Of a DNA stretch of 52,459 nt, positions 36,921 to 46,006 are shown in pieces (the first letter of the stretch is position 1; every line of letters starts with the position of its first letter). This DNA comes from Gemmatimonadota bacterium. GTDB lineage: Bacteria > Gemmatimonadota > Gemmatimonadetes > Longimicrobiales > Gaopeijiaceae. The DNA lies in NCBI GenBank assembly GCA_022340865.1, contig JAJDNC010000073.1:1-52459 (forward strand), read 5' to 3'. The notes under the pieces were generated by a model, which worked only from the letters and a program-made list of their open reading frames with translations, did no database searches and was not told the origin of the DNA. A program made the translations under genes and the position numbers.

Positions 36921-37601
36921 ATGCACATCCTCGTCGTGGAGGATGACCGGAAGGTCGCGAGCTTCCTGGAGCGAGGGCTCCAGGAGGAGGGCTACTCCGT
37001 AGACGTAGCGCACGACGGCGTCGACGGCATGAGCAAGGCGAGCATATTCGAGTACGACCTGCTCCTGCTCGACCTCATGCTTCCCGGCAAGTCGGGGCTG
37101 GAGATCGTCCGGGACGTGCGCTCCCGGGAGGGGACGGTTCCGGTGCTCGTCCTCACGGCCAGAGACGCCCGGGAGGATGTCGTCCTGGGACTCGATGCGG
37201 GCGCGGACGACTACATGACGAAGCCCTTCGGGTTCGACGAGCTGCTGGCCAGGGTGCGGGCGCTGCTTCGCCGCGGCGGGTCATCCCGGCCCGACAGGCT
37301 CATGTACGACGACGTGGACCTGGACCGGCTGAGACACATTGCGTCCAGGGCCGGGAAACGCCTGGACCTGACGCCGAAGGAGCTCCACCTCCTCGAGTTC
37401 TTCATGCTCAACCCCGAGCGCGTCGTGCGCAGGACGGAGCTCCTGGAGAAGGTGTGGGATCTGCACTTCGATCCCATGAGCAACGTCGTGGACGTCCACG
37501 TGGGGCATCTCCGGCAGAAGCTGCAGGAGGCTGGCGACGACCCCTTGATCCAGACGGTTCGCGGAACCGGCTACGTCTTCCAGAAGACCCAACGCATGTG
37601 A
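36921..37601 (+). CDS. OmpR-family response regulator (CopR/CusR-like), copy 2
   Basis: The 226-residue product is a close paralogue of copy 1. It has phospho-accepting Asp51 (LLLLDLMLPG), LVLTARDARED, the Lys in YMTKPFGFDELL, and the winged helix LDLTPKELHLLEFFML and RTELLEKVWDLHFDP. It has its own upstream region with the phased TTCATC box and no kinase of its own. It directly precedes the efflux operon, with 190 bp between that contain the second box. It is the best candidate for the direct activator of tolC-cusBA, perhaps with autoregulation, and the upstream kinase is probably its partner. Confidence 0.94.
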   Translation: MHILVVEDDRKVASFLERGLQEEGYSVDVAHDGVDGMSKASIFEYDLLLLDLMLPGKSGLEIVRDVRSREGTVPVLVLTARDAREDVVLGLDAGADDYMTKPFGFDELLARVRALLRRGGSSRPDRLMYDDVDLDRLRHIASRAGKRLDLTPKELHLLEFFMLNPERVVRRTELLEKVWDLHFDPMSNVVDVHVGHLRQKLQEAGDDPLIQTVRGTGYVFQKTQRM

Positions 37602-37695
37602 GCGCCCGCGTCAGTGTGGAATTCCCTACGTCGGCGTTCTCTCCGCACCTCCCACCCGCAGGGCTTCAGAACGCCCGTGCCGAGGCCCTGAGAGT

Positions 37696-37734
37696 CTGAA
37701 GAGTCCTTCATCTTCGCATCATCGAGTCTTCACG
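37696..37734 (+). promoter_or_regulatory. 11-bp-phased TTCATC repeat box, site 2 (upstream of the tolC-cusBA operon)
   Basis: Elements at exact 11-bp steps are CTGAAG (37696), TTCATC (37707), ATCATC (37718) and TTCACG (37729). A possible -10 element TAGAAT lies at 37759-37764, 24 bp downstream of the last repeat, and the GTG start of the channel gene is at 37792. The layout fits an activator bound just upstream of, or over, the -35 region. The same architecture appears at sites 1 and 3. Confidence 0.75.
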
Positions 37735-37791
37735 AAGCCGGGATGAGATTGACGCACGTAGAATCGACCGACCCTGTTCACAAGGACTCGT

Positions 37792-39102
37792 GTGAGGATA
37801 TCCCTGAAGCCAGCCGTCGCCGCGGCGGCGACGGCCTGGGTGATGTACACCCCGCCTCTCGCGGCGCAGGCGACTCCGGCGGCCGACAGCCTGCGGCTGG
37901 AGGACGTGCTGGCGCTGGTCCAGGTGCGAAATCCGGGGCTCCTGGCGCTCCGGGCCGCGGCTGAGGCAGCAGCCTACAGGGAGCCGGAGGCCTCCACCCT
38001 ACCGGACCCCACCTTCCAGATCGGCGTCATGAACTTCGGGGTGCCCAGCTTCAAGACGGACATGCCCACGTCCATGGCACCGTCGGTGCAGCTCATGCAG
38101 ATGGTGCCCTTCCCGGGGAAGCTCTCGCTGAAGGGCGACATCGCCGCGTACTCGAAGGACATGGCGAAGGCCTCCGCCGACGAGGCGTGGTGGAACGTGC
38201 GCGAGCAGGCGTCGTCGATGTTCTACGGCCTGTACACCACGGACCGCCGCCTGGAGGTCATGCGCGAGACCCTCTCGCTCCTGAAGGACTTCCAACAGGT
38301 GGCCAGGGCGATGTACGTGGCGGGTACCGGACGCCAGGCGGACGTCCTCCGGGCCGACGTCGAGGTGGCGCGCATGGACGGGGACATCCGGGAGATGACC
38401 GCCATGCGCGACGGCATGGCGGCGCGCCTGAACGCGCTGCTGGACAGGCCCGCCGCCACGCCCGTGCCGTCGCCGGCCCTGGGCCCGCTTCCCGTGACCG
38501 TGCCGCCCCGCGACACCCTGCTCGCGTGGGCCGACGAGACCCGACCTGCGCTGGCCGGCGGCCGCGAGGGCGTCGCCCGGGCGCGCAAGCGCACCCGACT
38601 GGCGCACAAGCAGATCTGGCCGGACCTGACCTTCGGGGTGACTTACGGCCAGCGTGACGGGACGTCCGGTCCGGTACGCATGGGAAGCGCCATGGTGGGC
38701 TTCACCCTTCCCATCCACGCGGGAAGCCGCCAGCTCGCCGCCAGGGACGAGGCCGCCGCCATGGAGCGCCTGGCCGAGGCGCAGCTCGGAAGCGTGCGGG
38801 CCGGCGTCGATGCGCGGGTCGGCGAGCTGATGGCGGAGCTGGACCGGGCGCGGACCCTCACCGACCTGTACCGGTGCGAGGTGATCCCCGAGGCGCGTTC
38901 CACCGTCCAGTCGGCGCTCGCGTCGTACCGCGTCGGCAAGGTCGACTTCATGACGCTGGTGGACGCCCAGATGAGCGTGAACCGCTACCAGGGCGAGCTC
39001 TACGAGCTCCTGGGCGACTACGGCAAGGCCGTGGCGTCCCTGGAGTCGGCCGTGGGCCGGCCCCTGCCACGTACCGAGAAGACCGTCGCGGAGGAGCGAT
39101 GA
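37792..39102 (+). CDS. TolC-family outer-membrane channel of the Cus-type efflux system (CusC-like)
   Basis: The 436-residue product starts at GTG 37792 with AAGGA five bases upstream and an export leader ending in PLAAQA. It has the two outer-membrane-efflux repeats: LEDVLALVQVRNPGLLALRAAAEAA with LPDPTFQIGVMNFGVP, and later LAHKQIWPDLTFGVTYGQRDG. The long helices (DVLRADVEVARMDGDIREM) and the signature VDFMTLVDAQMSVNRYQGELYELL are typical. Met is frequent near PTSMAPSVQLMQMVPFPGK. The channel carries metal ions across the outer membrane when docked with CusB and CusA. Its stop overlaps the cusB start (ATGA). Confidence 0.92.
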   Translation: MRISLKPAVAAAATAWVMYTPPLAAQATPAADSLRLEDVLALVQVRNPGLLALRAAAEAAAYREPEASTLPDPTFQIGVMNFGVPSFKTDMPTSMAPSVQLMQMVPFPGKLSLKGDIAAYSKDMAKASADEAWWNVREQASSMFYGLYTTDRRLEVMRETLSLLKDFQQVARAMYVAGTGRQADVLRADVEVARMDGDIREMTAMRDGMAARLNALLDRPAATPVPSPALGPLPVTVPPRDTLLAWADETRPALAGGREGVARARKRTRLAHKQIWPDLTFGVTYGQRDGTSGPVRMGSAMVGFTLPIHAGSRQLAARDEAAAMERLAEAQLGSVRAGVDARVGELMAELDRARTLTDLYRCEVIPEARSTVQSALASYRVGKVDFMTLVDAQMSVNRYQGELYELLGDYGKAVASLESAVGRPLPRTEKTVAEER

Positions 39103-40460
39103 GCACCCGGAACCAGATCGTGCTGTCTGTCGTCGTCGTTCTCGCGGCGACGGCCCTTGTAGCGTTCAAGCTGCGTCCTGCCGATACCGCGTCGACGCAG
39201 CAGGGCATGTCGGGGCACAACCATGCCGCGATGAGCTCGGGAGGAAGCGACGGGGAGGGGGAGCCGGTGAAGCTGGACACCCAAGGCGCACGCCGGATCG
39301 GCGTGACGTTCGCCAAGGTGGAGCACCGCTCCCTCCCCCTCTTCGTCACCGCGGTGGGCACGGTGACCTACGACGAGACCCGGCTGGCCACGGTGAGCCC
39401 GAAGATCGACGGATGGGTGGAGAAGCTCGACGTGGACTTCACCGGCGCGCCGGTGAAGAAGGGCGACCCTCTCATGGAGATCTACAGCCCGGCCCTGGTG
39501 TCGGCGCAGGAGGAGCTGGTGCTCGCGGCTCGCCTGGCCCGGGACGCCGCGGCCGGAAGACCCACCGAGAACGCCCAGGAGCTCCTGGCGGCGGCGCGCC
39601 GCCGGCTGGCGTACTGGGACATCCCCCAGGACGAGATCCGGCGCATCGAGACCAGCGGCCGAACCTCGAAGACCCTCACGCTGCGGGCCCCTGCCTCGGG
39701 GATCGTGGTGGAGAAGAACGTGGTGGAGGGCGACCGGATCATGCCTGGGATGACGGTCTACCGCATCGCGGACCTGTCACGGGTATGGATCGAGGCCGAC
39801 GTCTTCGAGAAGGATCTGGCCCTGGTGAAAGACGGCCAGGGCGCGCTGGTGACCTTCGACGCATACCCCGGCCGCGCGTTCACCGGTCACGTGAGCTACG
39901 TGTACCCGACGGTCTCGGTGGAGACGCGCACCGCCCGGGTGCGCCTGGATCTGGCGAACCCCGACCTGACGCTCAAGCCGGGCATGTACGCGCAGATCAG
40001 CCTGGCCGTGCCCCCTGGGCCGCCGACGCTGGTGGTGCCGCGGAGCGCGGTGCTGCAGACCGGCGAGCGGACGTTGGTGTTCGTGCGTGAGGCCGACGGG
40101 ACCCTGGTGCCCCGTGAGGTCACCCCCGGACGGACCTCGGGGCGGCAGATGGAGCTCCTCCGTGGCGTGAAGGTCGGCGAGACGGTGGTCGCGTCCGCGG
40201 CGTTCCTGGTGGATGCCGAGTCGAACCTCGGGAACATGGCCATGCCAGGGATGGACATGGGGTCACCCTCGTCGAAGTCCGGGGACGACAAGACCGACAT
40301 GGGCGACATGCCCGGGATGGACATGGGCGGAGGCGGGGCCGCTCCGGCCACCATGGCCAAGCCCGGCGCGGCGGGCGCAGGGAGGATGCCCGGGATGACG
40401 GGCGCAACGGGAATGAACGGCACCACGGGTACGCCCTCCCCCCACAACCACGGCGGCTGA
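39099..40460 (+). CDS. cusB: CusB-type periplasmic adaptor (membrane fusion protein)
   Basis: The 453-residue product has an N-terminal membrane anchor (VLSVVVVLAATALVAF) and a Met/His patch (QQGMSGHNHAAMSS). The adaptor core follows: FVTAVGTVTYDETRLATVSPKIDGWVEKL is the barrel-sandwich entry, ALVSAQEELVLAAR and LAYWDIPQDEIRRI the hairpin, LTLRAPASGIVVEKNVVEG the lipoyl half, and the beta-barrel with YAQISLAVPPGPPTLVVPRSAV. The last 80 residues are a Met-rich tail (MAMPGMDMGS, MGDMPGMDMGGG, MPGMTGATGMNG) ending in HNHGG. CusB passes Cu(I) or Ag(I) to CusA through Met residues; the tail probably scavenges metal (inference). cusA follows after 14 bp. Confidence 0.93.
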   Translation: MSTRNQIVLSVVVVLAATALVAFKLRPADTASTQQGMSGHNHAAMSSGGSDGEGEPVKLDTQGARRIGVTFAKVEHRSLPLFVTAVGTVTYDETRLATVSPKIDGWVEKLDVDFTGAPVKKGDPLMEIYSPALVSAQEELVLAARLARDAAAGRPTENAQELLAAARRRLAYWDIPQDEIRRIETSGRTSKTLTLRAPASGIVVEKNVVEGDRIMPGMTVYRIADLSRVWIEADVFEKDLALVKDGQGALVTFDAYPGRAFTGHVSYVYPTVSVETRTARVRLDLANPDLTLKPGMYAQISLAVPPGPPTLVVPRSAVLQTGERTLVFVREADGTLVPREVTPGRTSGRQMELLRGVKVGETVVASAAFLVDAESNLGNMAMPGMDMGSPSSKSGDDKTDMGDMPGMDMGGGGAAPATMAKPGAAGAGRMPGMTGATGMNGTTGTPSPHNHGG

Positions 40461-40474
40461 GGAGCCCGACGCAC

Positions 40475-43400
40475 ATGCTCAAGCGTGTCATCGAGTGGTC
40501 CGTCCGCAACCGCTTCCTGGTCCTGGTCTTCGGGCTCTTCGTGGCGGCGGCGGGGATCCTGGCCATGAGGCGCATTCCGCTGGAGGCCCTCCCGGACCTG
40601 TCGGACGTCCAGGTCATCGTCCGCACGGACTACGCGGGGCAGGCGCCGCAGATCGTCGAGGACCAGGTCACGTACCCCATCGCCTCGGAGATGCTCAAGG
40701 TCCCGGGAGCCCAGACGGTGCGGGGGTACTCTTTCTTCGGCACCTCCTTCGTCTACGTCATCTTCGACGACGGCACCGACCTCTACTGGGCACGGAGCCG
40801 GGTGCTCGAGTACCTGTCCGGCATCCGCAGTAGCCTTCCGGCCGCGGCCGAGCCCGCGTTGGGACCGGATGCAACCGGGTTGGGGTGGGTGTACGAGTAC
40901 GCGCTCACCGACACCACCGGAACCATGTCTCTGGCGGACCTGCGCTCGTACCAGGACTGGTACCTGCGCTACCAGCTCACGGCGGTGCCGGGGGTGAGCG
41001 AGGTCGCCTCGGTGGGAGGGTACCGGCAGGTCTACGAGGTCACGGTCGACCCCATCAAGCTCCGGGGGTACGGGATCCCCGTCACCCGCGTCATGGATGC
41101 CCTCCGCTCCTCCAACGAGGACGCCGGGGCCATGGTGCTGGAGCTGGCGGACCGGGAGTACATGATCCGCGGCCTCGGATACCTGAAGAACATCGAGGAC
41201 ATCGAGCGCGTAGTGGTGGCGGCCACCGACCACGGAACGCCGGTGCGCGTGGCCGACGTGGCGGACGTGCACCTCGCGCCGGACGTACGCCGGGGCATCG
41301 CCGACCTGGACGGCCGGGGCGACGTGGTGGGCGGCATCGTCGTCATGCGGTACGGCGAGAATGCCCTGGCCACCATCGACCGCGTGAAGGCGAAGCTCGC
41401 GTCCATCAGGCCGGGGCTGCCCAAGGGTCTGGTCGTCACGCCGGTCTACGACCGCTCCGATCTCATCCATCGGGCCATCGATACGCTCAAGGGGAAGCTG
41501 CTGGAGGAGTCCCTGGTGGTGGCCCTGGTCACCGTGCTCTTCCTGGTGCACGCGCAGAGCGCGCTGGTGGCGGTCCTCACCCTGCCCCTGGGGATCCTCA
41601 TGGCGTTCATCGCGATGCACGCTCTCGGCCTCAGCGCGGACATCATGAGCCTCGGCGGCATCGCCATCGCCATCGGCGCGATGATCGACGCCGCCATCGT
41701 CATGATCGAGAACATGCACAAGCACCTGGAGCGCGTAATCGACGAGAAGCGCGCCCGGGCGCGGGAGCTCGGCTTGGGGCTTCCAGACGACGACGGTCGT
41801 ATGCTGCATACCCGCATCCTCACCGTACGGGAGCGGTGGGACGTGGTGGTCTCAGCGGCCAGGGAGGTGGGGCCCGCGCTCTTCTTCTCGCTCCTCATCA
41901 TCACCGTCTCGTTCGTGCCCGTGTTCAGCCTGCAGGCCCAGGAGGGACGCCTCTTCAAGCCGCTGGCGTGGACCAAGACGCTGGCCATGGGCAGCGCCGC
42001 GCTGCTTTCGGTGACCATGGTCCCGGTGGCCATGGGCCTCTTCATTCGCGGACGCATCCACCGGGAGAGCGACAACCCCGTCAACCGGCTCCTGGTGTCG
42101 GTCTACCGGCCGGTCCTGGAGCTCGTGCTCCGTTACCGGTGGCCGGTGGTGGCGGGCGCGGTGGCCGTGCTCATCCTCACGGTGCTGCCGATGAGGAGGA
42201 TCGGCTCGGAGTTCATGCCGCCCCTGAACGAGGGGACCATCCTCTACATGCCCACGACCCTGCCCGGCGTGAGCGTGGCCCGCGCCCGTGAAGTGCTCCG
42301 CGTGCAGGACTCCATCCTGTACACGTTCCCGGAGGTCGCCAGCGTCTTCGGCAAGGCGGGGCGCGCTTCCACGGCGACGGACCCGGCACCCCTCTCCATG
42401 TTCGAGACCACCGTCACGCTGAAGCCCGAGAGCGAGTGGCGCCGGGGCGTGACCTACGACTCGCTGGTCCAGGAGATGGACAGCAAGGTCCGCCTGGCGG
42501 GTGTGACCAACTCGTGGACCATGCCCATCAAGGGGCGCATCGACATGCTGGCCACCGGGATCCGCACGCCCGTGGGCGTGAAGATCTTCGGCCCGGACCT
42601 CAACGAGCTCCAGCGCCTGGCCACCGAGGTGGAGTCGGCGGTGAAGATGGTGCCGGGTACCCGGTCGGCCATCGGCGAGCGTGTGGTGTCGGGCTCGTAC
42701 CTGGACATCGACATCGACCGGGACGCGGCGGCCCGCTACGGCCTCAGCGTCCAGCAGATCCAGATGGTGATCCAGTCCGCCATCGGCGGCATGGCCATCA
42801 CACGCACGGTGGAGGGGCGCGAGCGCTACAACGTGCGTGTGCGCTATCCGCAGGAGCTCCGGGACCAGCCCGAAAAGCTGGAGGACATCCTCGTGCCGGT
42901 GGCGAATCGTCGCCCGGGGATGGCCGGCATGGCCGCGCCGCTCACCATGGCGGGGATGGACAACCCCCCGCCGAGCGGCTCCGCCGGCGACACGGGAGGG
43001 ATGTCGGGGATGATCGGCGCGGGAGGGGCCATGGGCGGGGCCTCCCAGCCCGTCCAGATCCCTCTGGGCATGGTGGCTCATATCCGCGTGGTGAACGGCC
43101 CCATGGTGGTGAAGACCGAGCAAGCGTTCCCCACGGCTTGGGTCTACATCGACGTGAACGGGAGCGACCTCGGCTCGTACGTGCGTGCCGCTCAGAATAT
43201 GGTGAGCTCCATGGTGACGCTCCCCGCGGGCTACACCATGACGTGGTCCGGGCAGTACGAATACATGCAACGGGCCAAGGCGAGGCTGCAGGTCGTGGTG
43301 CCGGCGACGCTGGTCATCATCTTCCTCCTGCTCTACCTGAACTTCGGGCGCATCGGCGAGACGATGGTGGTCATGCTCTCGCTGCCCTTCGGCCTCGTGG

Positions 43401-43858
43401 GTGGCGTGCTCATCATGGCCGTCCTCGGCTTCAACTGGTCGGTGGCCACCGGCGTGGGCTTCATCGCGCTGGCGGGCGTAGCCTCGGAGATCGGGGTCAT
43501 CATGCTCCTCTACCTGGGCAACTCGTGGGAGGAGCGCAGGCGCCGCGCGGCAACGCCCGAGTCCCTCCACGAAGCGGTGATCCACGGAGCGGCGCTCCGG
43601 GTGCGTCCCATCGTCATGACCGTCACGGCCATCATCGGGGGGCTCATGCCGATCTTCTGGGGACATGGGACCGGGGCCACGGTCATGCGCCGCATCGCGG
43701 CACCCATGGTCGGAGGCATGGTCTCGGCGACCGCCCTCACGCTGCTGGTGATCCCGGCCATCTACTCGCTCTGGCAGGAGGCGGCGCTCCGCGCCGAGCT
43801 TCGCGAGGCGGCGCGGGGAATTGCCGAGCCCGCCGCCGAGGCCGCCGGGGCGGACTGA
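40475..43858 (+). CDS. cusA: CusA-type heavy-metal efflux RND transporter
   Basis: The 1127-residue product matches the HME-RND family over its length. It opens with VIEWSVRNRFLVLVFG, PDLSDVQVIVRTDYAGQAP and VEDQVTYPI, then YSFFGTSFVYVIFDDGTD. Proton-relay membrane segments include LGGIAIAIGAMIDAAIVMIENM. The region TNSWTMPIKGRIDMLATGIRTPVG contains the Met corresponding to a CusA substrate ligand. A Met/Gly-rich insert at about residues 811-860 (RPGMAGMAAPLTMAGMD, GGMSGMIGAGGAMGG) interrupts the pore domain and is not a usual part of CusA. It exports Cu(I)/Ag(I) with CusB and the TolC-type channel. The PII-like gene starts 25 bp downstream. Confidence 0.95.
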   Translation: MLKRVIEWSVRNRFLVLVFGLFVAAAGILAMRRIPLEALPDLSDVQVIVRTDYAGQAPQIVEDQVTYPIASEMLKVPGAQTVRGYSFFGTSFVYVIFDDGTDLYWARSRVLEYLSGIRSSLPAAAEPALGPDATGLGWVYEYALTDTTGTMSLADLRSYQDWYLRYQLTAVPGVSEVASVGGYRQVYEVTVDPIKLRGYGIPVTRVMDALRSSNEDAGAMVLELADREYMIRGLGYLKNIEDIERVVVAATDHGTPVRVADVADVHLAPDVRRGIADLDGRGDVVGGIVVMRYGENALATIDRVKAKLASIRPGLPKGLVVTPVYDRSDLIHRAIDTLKGKLLEESLVVALVTVLFLVHAQSALVAVLTLPLGILMAFIAMHALGLSADIMSLGGIAIAIGAMIDAAIVMIENMHKHLERVIDEKRARARELGLGLPDDDGRMLHTRILTVRERWDVVVSAAREVGPALFFSLLIITVSFVPVFSLQAQEGRLFKPLAWTKTLAMGSAALLSVTMVPVAMGLFIRGRIHRESDNPVNRLLVSVYRPVLELVLRYRWPVVAGAVAVLILTVLPMRRIGSEFMPPLNEGTILYMPTTLPGVSVARAREVLRVQDSILYTFPEVASVFGKAGRASTATDPAPLSMFETTVTLKPESEWRRGVTYDSLVQEMDSKVRLAGVTNSWTMPIKGRIDMLATGIRTPVGVKIFGPDLNELQRLATEVESAVKMVPGTRSAIGERVVSGSYLDIDIDRDAAARYGLSVQQIQMVIQSAIGGMAITRTVEGRERYNVRVRYPQELRDQPEKLEDILVPVANRRPGMAGMAAPLTMAGMDNPPPSGSAGDTGGMSGMIGAGGAMGGASQPVQIPLGMVAHIRVVNGPMVVKTEQAFPTAWVYIDVNGSDLGSYVRAAQNMVSSMVTLPAGYTMTWSGQYEYMQRAKARLQVVVPATLVIIFLLLYLNFGRIGETMVVMLSLPFGLVGGVLIMAVLGFNWSVATGVGFIALAGVASEIGVIMLLYLGNSWEERRRRAATPESLHEAVIHGAALRVRPIVMTVTAIIGGLMPIFWGHGTGATVMRRIAAPMVGGMVSATALTLLVIPAIYSLWQEAALRAELREAARGIAEPAAEAAGAD

Positions 43859-43883
43859 GGGACCCGAGCACAGGAGAACGGAG

Positions 43884-44234
43884 ATGCCGCGCTTGAAGGA
43901 CGTGAGGGCCGTGGTCCGGACGGAATGCGTCGAGGATCTCGTTCAGGCTCTGAGAGACGCCGAGGTTCCTCGTTTCTACGTGTCGCACGTGCACGTGCTC
44001 GGGGCTGGCATCGACCCCAGAAGCGCGCGCCGGTCACCGGACGAGGGGGCGGCCTACACCGAGAAGGCGCAGGTGGAGTTCCTCTGCCCCGCGGACCGTG
44101 CGGACGACCTCGTTGAGCTCATCCGGGAGCGCGCCTGCACCGGACACCGCGGTGACGGCGTGGTCATCGTCTCCGACGTCACCGACGTGGTGAGCGTCCG
44201 GACCGGCGAGCACGACCGCATCGCCCTGCTTTGA
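43884..44234 (+). CDS. PII-like signalling protein linked to the RND efflux operon
   Basis: The 116-residue product has PII-family traits. It begins with strand VRAVVRTECVEDLVQALRDAEV, has YTEKAQVEFLCPADRADDLVELI, and ends with the C-terminal block GHRGDGVVIVSDVTDVVSVRTGEHDRIAL, the counterpart of the PII B- and C-loops. The middle loop (GIDPRSARRSPDEG) lacks the uridylylated Tyr context of GlnB. The Lys that usually follows GDG is Val, so nucleotide binding may be altered. PII relatives associated with RND metal pumps have been described as a separate group (PII-NG); this gene fits by context. The start has AGGAG nine bases upstream. Confidence 0.85.
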   Translation: MPRLKDVRAVVRTECVEDLVQALRDAEVPRFYVSHVHVLGAGIDPRSARRSPDEGAAYTEKAQVEFLCPADRADDLVELIRERACTGHRGDGVVIVSDVTDVVSVRTGEHDRIALL

Positions 44235-44245
44235 GGGAGCGCATC

Positions 44246-44533
44246 ATGAACGCGTTCGCAGTGCCGATGGCCCAGATGTCCATGCCGTGGCACAACGGCG
44301 GCTTGCTCATGGGCATGCACTGGCTGTGGTGGACGTTCTGGCTCGTGACGCTCGCCGCGCTCTTTCTGGCGTTCTGGCGGCTGCACGCGGAGCGGTCGCA
44401 GATGCGTCGCGACCTCGCGGACGAGGAGCGGGCGGAGGAGACGCTCCGGCGTCGATACGCCAGGGGTGAGATCGGGGACGAGGAGTACGCCAGAAAGCTG
44501 AAGGTGTTGAGGGAGACGATGCTGGGCAGGTGA
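44246..44533 (+). CDS. Small membrane protein with C-terminal SHOCT domain
   Basis: The 95-residue product starts at ATG 44246, with GAGGGAG six bases upstream; a TTG at 44231 would add five residues. The N-terminus is Met/His-rich (AVPMAQMSMPWHNGGLLMGMHW). A hydrophobic helix follows (WTFWLVTLAALFLAFW) and then a charged stretch. The end, LRRRYARGEIGDEEYARKLKVL, is a SHOCT motif, the short C-terminal module common on small membrane proteins. The Met/His N-terminus would face the periplasm and may bind copper (inference). It lies 11 bp after the PII-like gene within the efflux operon. Confidence 0.85.
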   Translation: MNAFAVPMAQMSMPWHNGGLLMGMHWLWWTFWLVTLAALFLAFWRLHAERSQMRRDLADEERAEETLRRRYARGEIGDEEYARKLKVLRETMLGR

Positions 44534-44561
44534 CGGCGGTGACGACGACAAGGAGATCCAA

Positions 44562-45110
44562 GTGAAGATCGTGAGGTCATATGGAAGGGCGCTGACTTTG
44601 GCGCTCGCGGTGGGCGCCGTAGCCGCCTGCGCGAAGAGCTCCATGGCGCCGACCGTGCAGAGGTCGGCGGCGGCGCTCCTGGACGTAATACCCGGCGGCG
44701 GGTCGGTGAACGTGGACGTGGGCACCACCGTGACCCTCACGTTCAATCACCCCATGGACGAGGACATGGCCCAATACGCGGCGCTCATGGAGGGCACGGT
44801 GACGGGACCGGTGATGCCGGGCGCCTGGTCGCTCTCCGATGACGGGATGAAGCTCGTCTTCACGCCGGACACGGCGTTGAAGCCCGCCACGACCTACGTG
44901 ATCCACGTCGGCGGCGGGATGATGGACGCCGAGGGCGACACCGTGGACCTGGGGACCTACGGGCCCGGGTGCGGTGGGGAGTGGGCCACCGGGTCCATGA
45001 TGGGTGGGCAGGGGATGATGGGCGGGGGGGCCGGCTGGCAGATGGGTTCGGGATGGGCGGGGGACAACGGCACGTACGGGATGCTCTTCACGTTCACGAC
45101 GGCGGGATAG
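44562..45110 (+). CDS. Lipoprotein with SbsA-type Ig-like domain and Met/Gly-rich tail
   Basis: The 182-residue product starts at GTG 44562 with AAGGAG six bases upstream. It has a lipobox (VAACAKSS) and an Ig-like domain of about 100 residues: GTTVTLTFNHPMDEDM, WSLSDDGMKLVFTPDTALKPATTYVIHV. That is the SbsA_Ig pattern. The tail is rich in Met and Gly (GSMMGGQGMMGGGAGWQMGSG) with a lone Cys. Met clusters in the periplasm often bind Cu(I) or Ag(I), so this may be a metal-binding lipoprotein of the efflux operon (inference). It is the last gene of the plus-strand run and faces the minus-strand metal genes. Confidence 0.85.
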   Translation: MKIVRSYGRALTLALAVGAVAACAKSSMAPTVQRSAAALLDVIPGGGSVNVDVGTTVTLTFNHPMDEDMAQYAALMEGTVTGPVMPGAWSLSDDGMKLVFTPDTALKPATTYVIHVGGGMMDAEGDTVDLGTYGPGCGGEWATGSMMGGQGMMGGGAGWQMGSGWAGDNGTYGMLFTFTTAG

Positions 45111-45265
45111 GGCGGGACCGAGAGGAGGTTCGTGCCCCAGGGCCTGATCCCCCCCGACCTCCATCGCGGCAACATCCAACCCGGGGGGACGCTTCGTCCA
45201 CGCGCCGCGGCTTCGCGAACGTGTCAGCTCGGGCCCTGAGGGAGCGCCGCCGCAGCCGGCGGCGG

Positions 45266-45790
45266 CTACCGATATGTCGCGTCGGTCCCATGGTCCGAAA
45301 GCTGCGCCCCGAACCACCGGTGCACCGCGGTGATCAGCTTGGGATCACTGGTGCTGTAGGTGATCCGACCTCCGTTCGGAAGGGCCGTGTACTCGATGCG
45401 GATCCGCTTGGCGCCTGCCGAGAGCGCCTGCAGGCCCGGCATGCTCTTACCGTGGATCGAGGCCGGGTCCGAGAAGTCGCCGTTCCTGAAGAGCTCGGCC
45501 TCGTGCATGAGGTGCCGACGGATCAACGTGATCTGCGCACTGTCCGCAGGGTCCTTCGCCACCACGTCCTGGACGCCGCCGCTGTCCGTCATCTCGAAGA
45601 CGTGTGTCGTGCTGTCCAGGGCGAAGGGCATGACCATGCCGCCTTTCTCATGCACCATGGCCTCACGATCCGGCGGTGCGTGGGACCGGAGGAGCCCCAC
45701 CTCCCACAGCACGCCGAGCGTCGCCAGGCACCCCAGCAACGCGCCCAGGACGCCCACGATCCACACGGTACGTCGGATCTTCCCCGGCAT
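45266..45790 (-). CDS. Membrane-anchored periplasmic protein of unknown function
   Basis: The 174-residue product has one N-terminal membrane segment (VWIVGVLGALLGCLATLGVL). The periplasmic domain contains VHEKGGMVMPFALDSTTHVFEMT, TLIRRHLMHEAELFRNGDFSDPASIHGKSMPGL and HRWFGAQLSDHGTDAT. I recall conserved proteins with this pattern beside copper genes, sometimes mislabelled aspartate carbamoyltransferase; there is no carbamoyltransferase motif here. Conserved His, Met and Asp residues (GKSMPGL, DHG) could form a ligand site. Its position at the end of the minus-strand metal run suggests a role in metal handling, but no function can be assigned. Confidence 0.78.
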   Translation of the reverse strand: MPGKIRRTVWIVGVLGALLGCLATLGVLWEVGLLRSHAPPDREAMVHEKGGMVMPFALDSTTHVFEMTDSGGVQDVVAKDPADSAQITLIRRHLMHEAELFRNGDFSDPASIHGKSMPGLQALSAGAKRIRIEYTALPNGGRITYSTSDPKLITAVHRWFGAQLSDHGTDATYR

Positions 45791-46006
45791 GTCGCCTCTA
45801 CTCCTTTGCGGAAAGCCTCTCCACCACGAGCAGCAGGAAGGCCACAGCGCAACGCCGATGGCCTTCCGGGGCCGGATCCGGCACCCGGCCTCTTCCGGTG
45901 TCAGCAGGATCGGCGGTTAGCGAAGACTCGCCTGACCCCGTCTGTAGAGTATCCAGCGATCAGCTGCAGAGCCACCGGAGGCGCCGCTCAGCGAGGCGGA
46001 TGAGCA

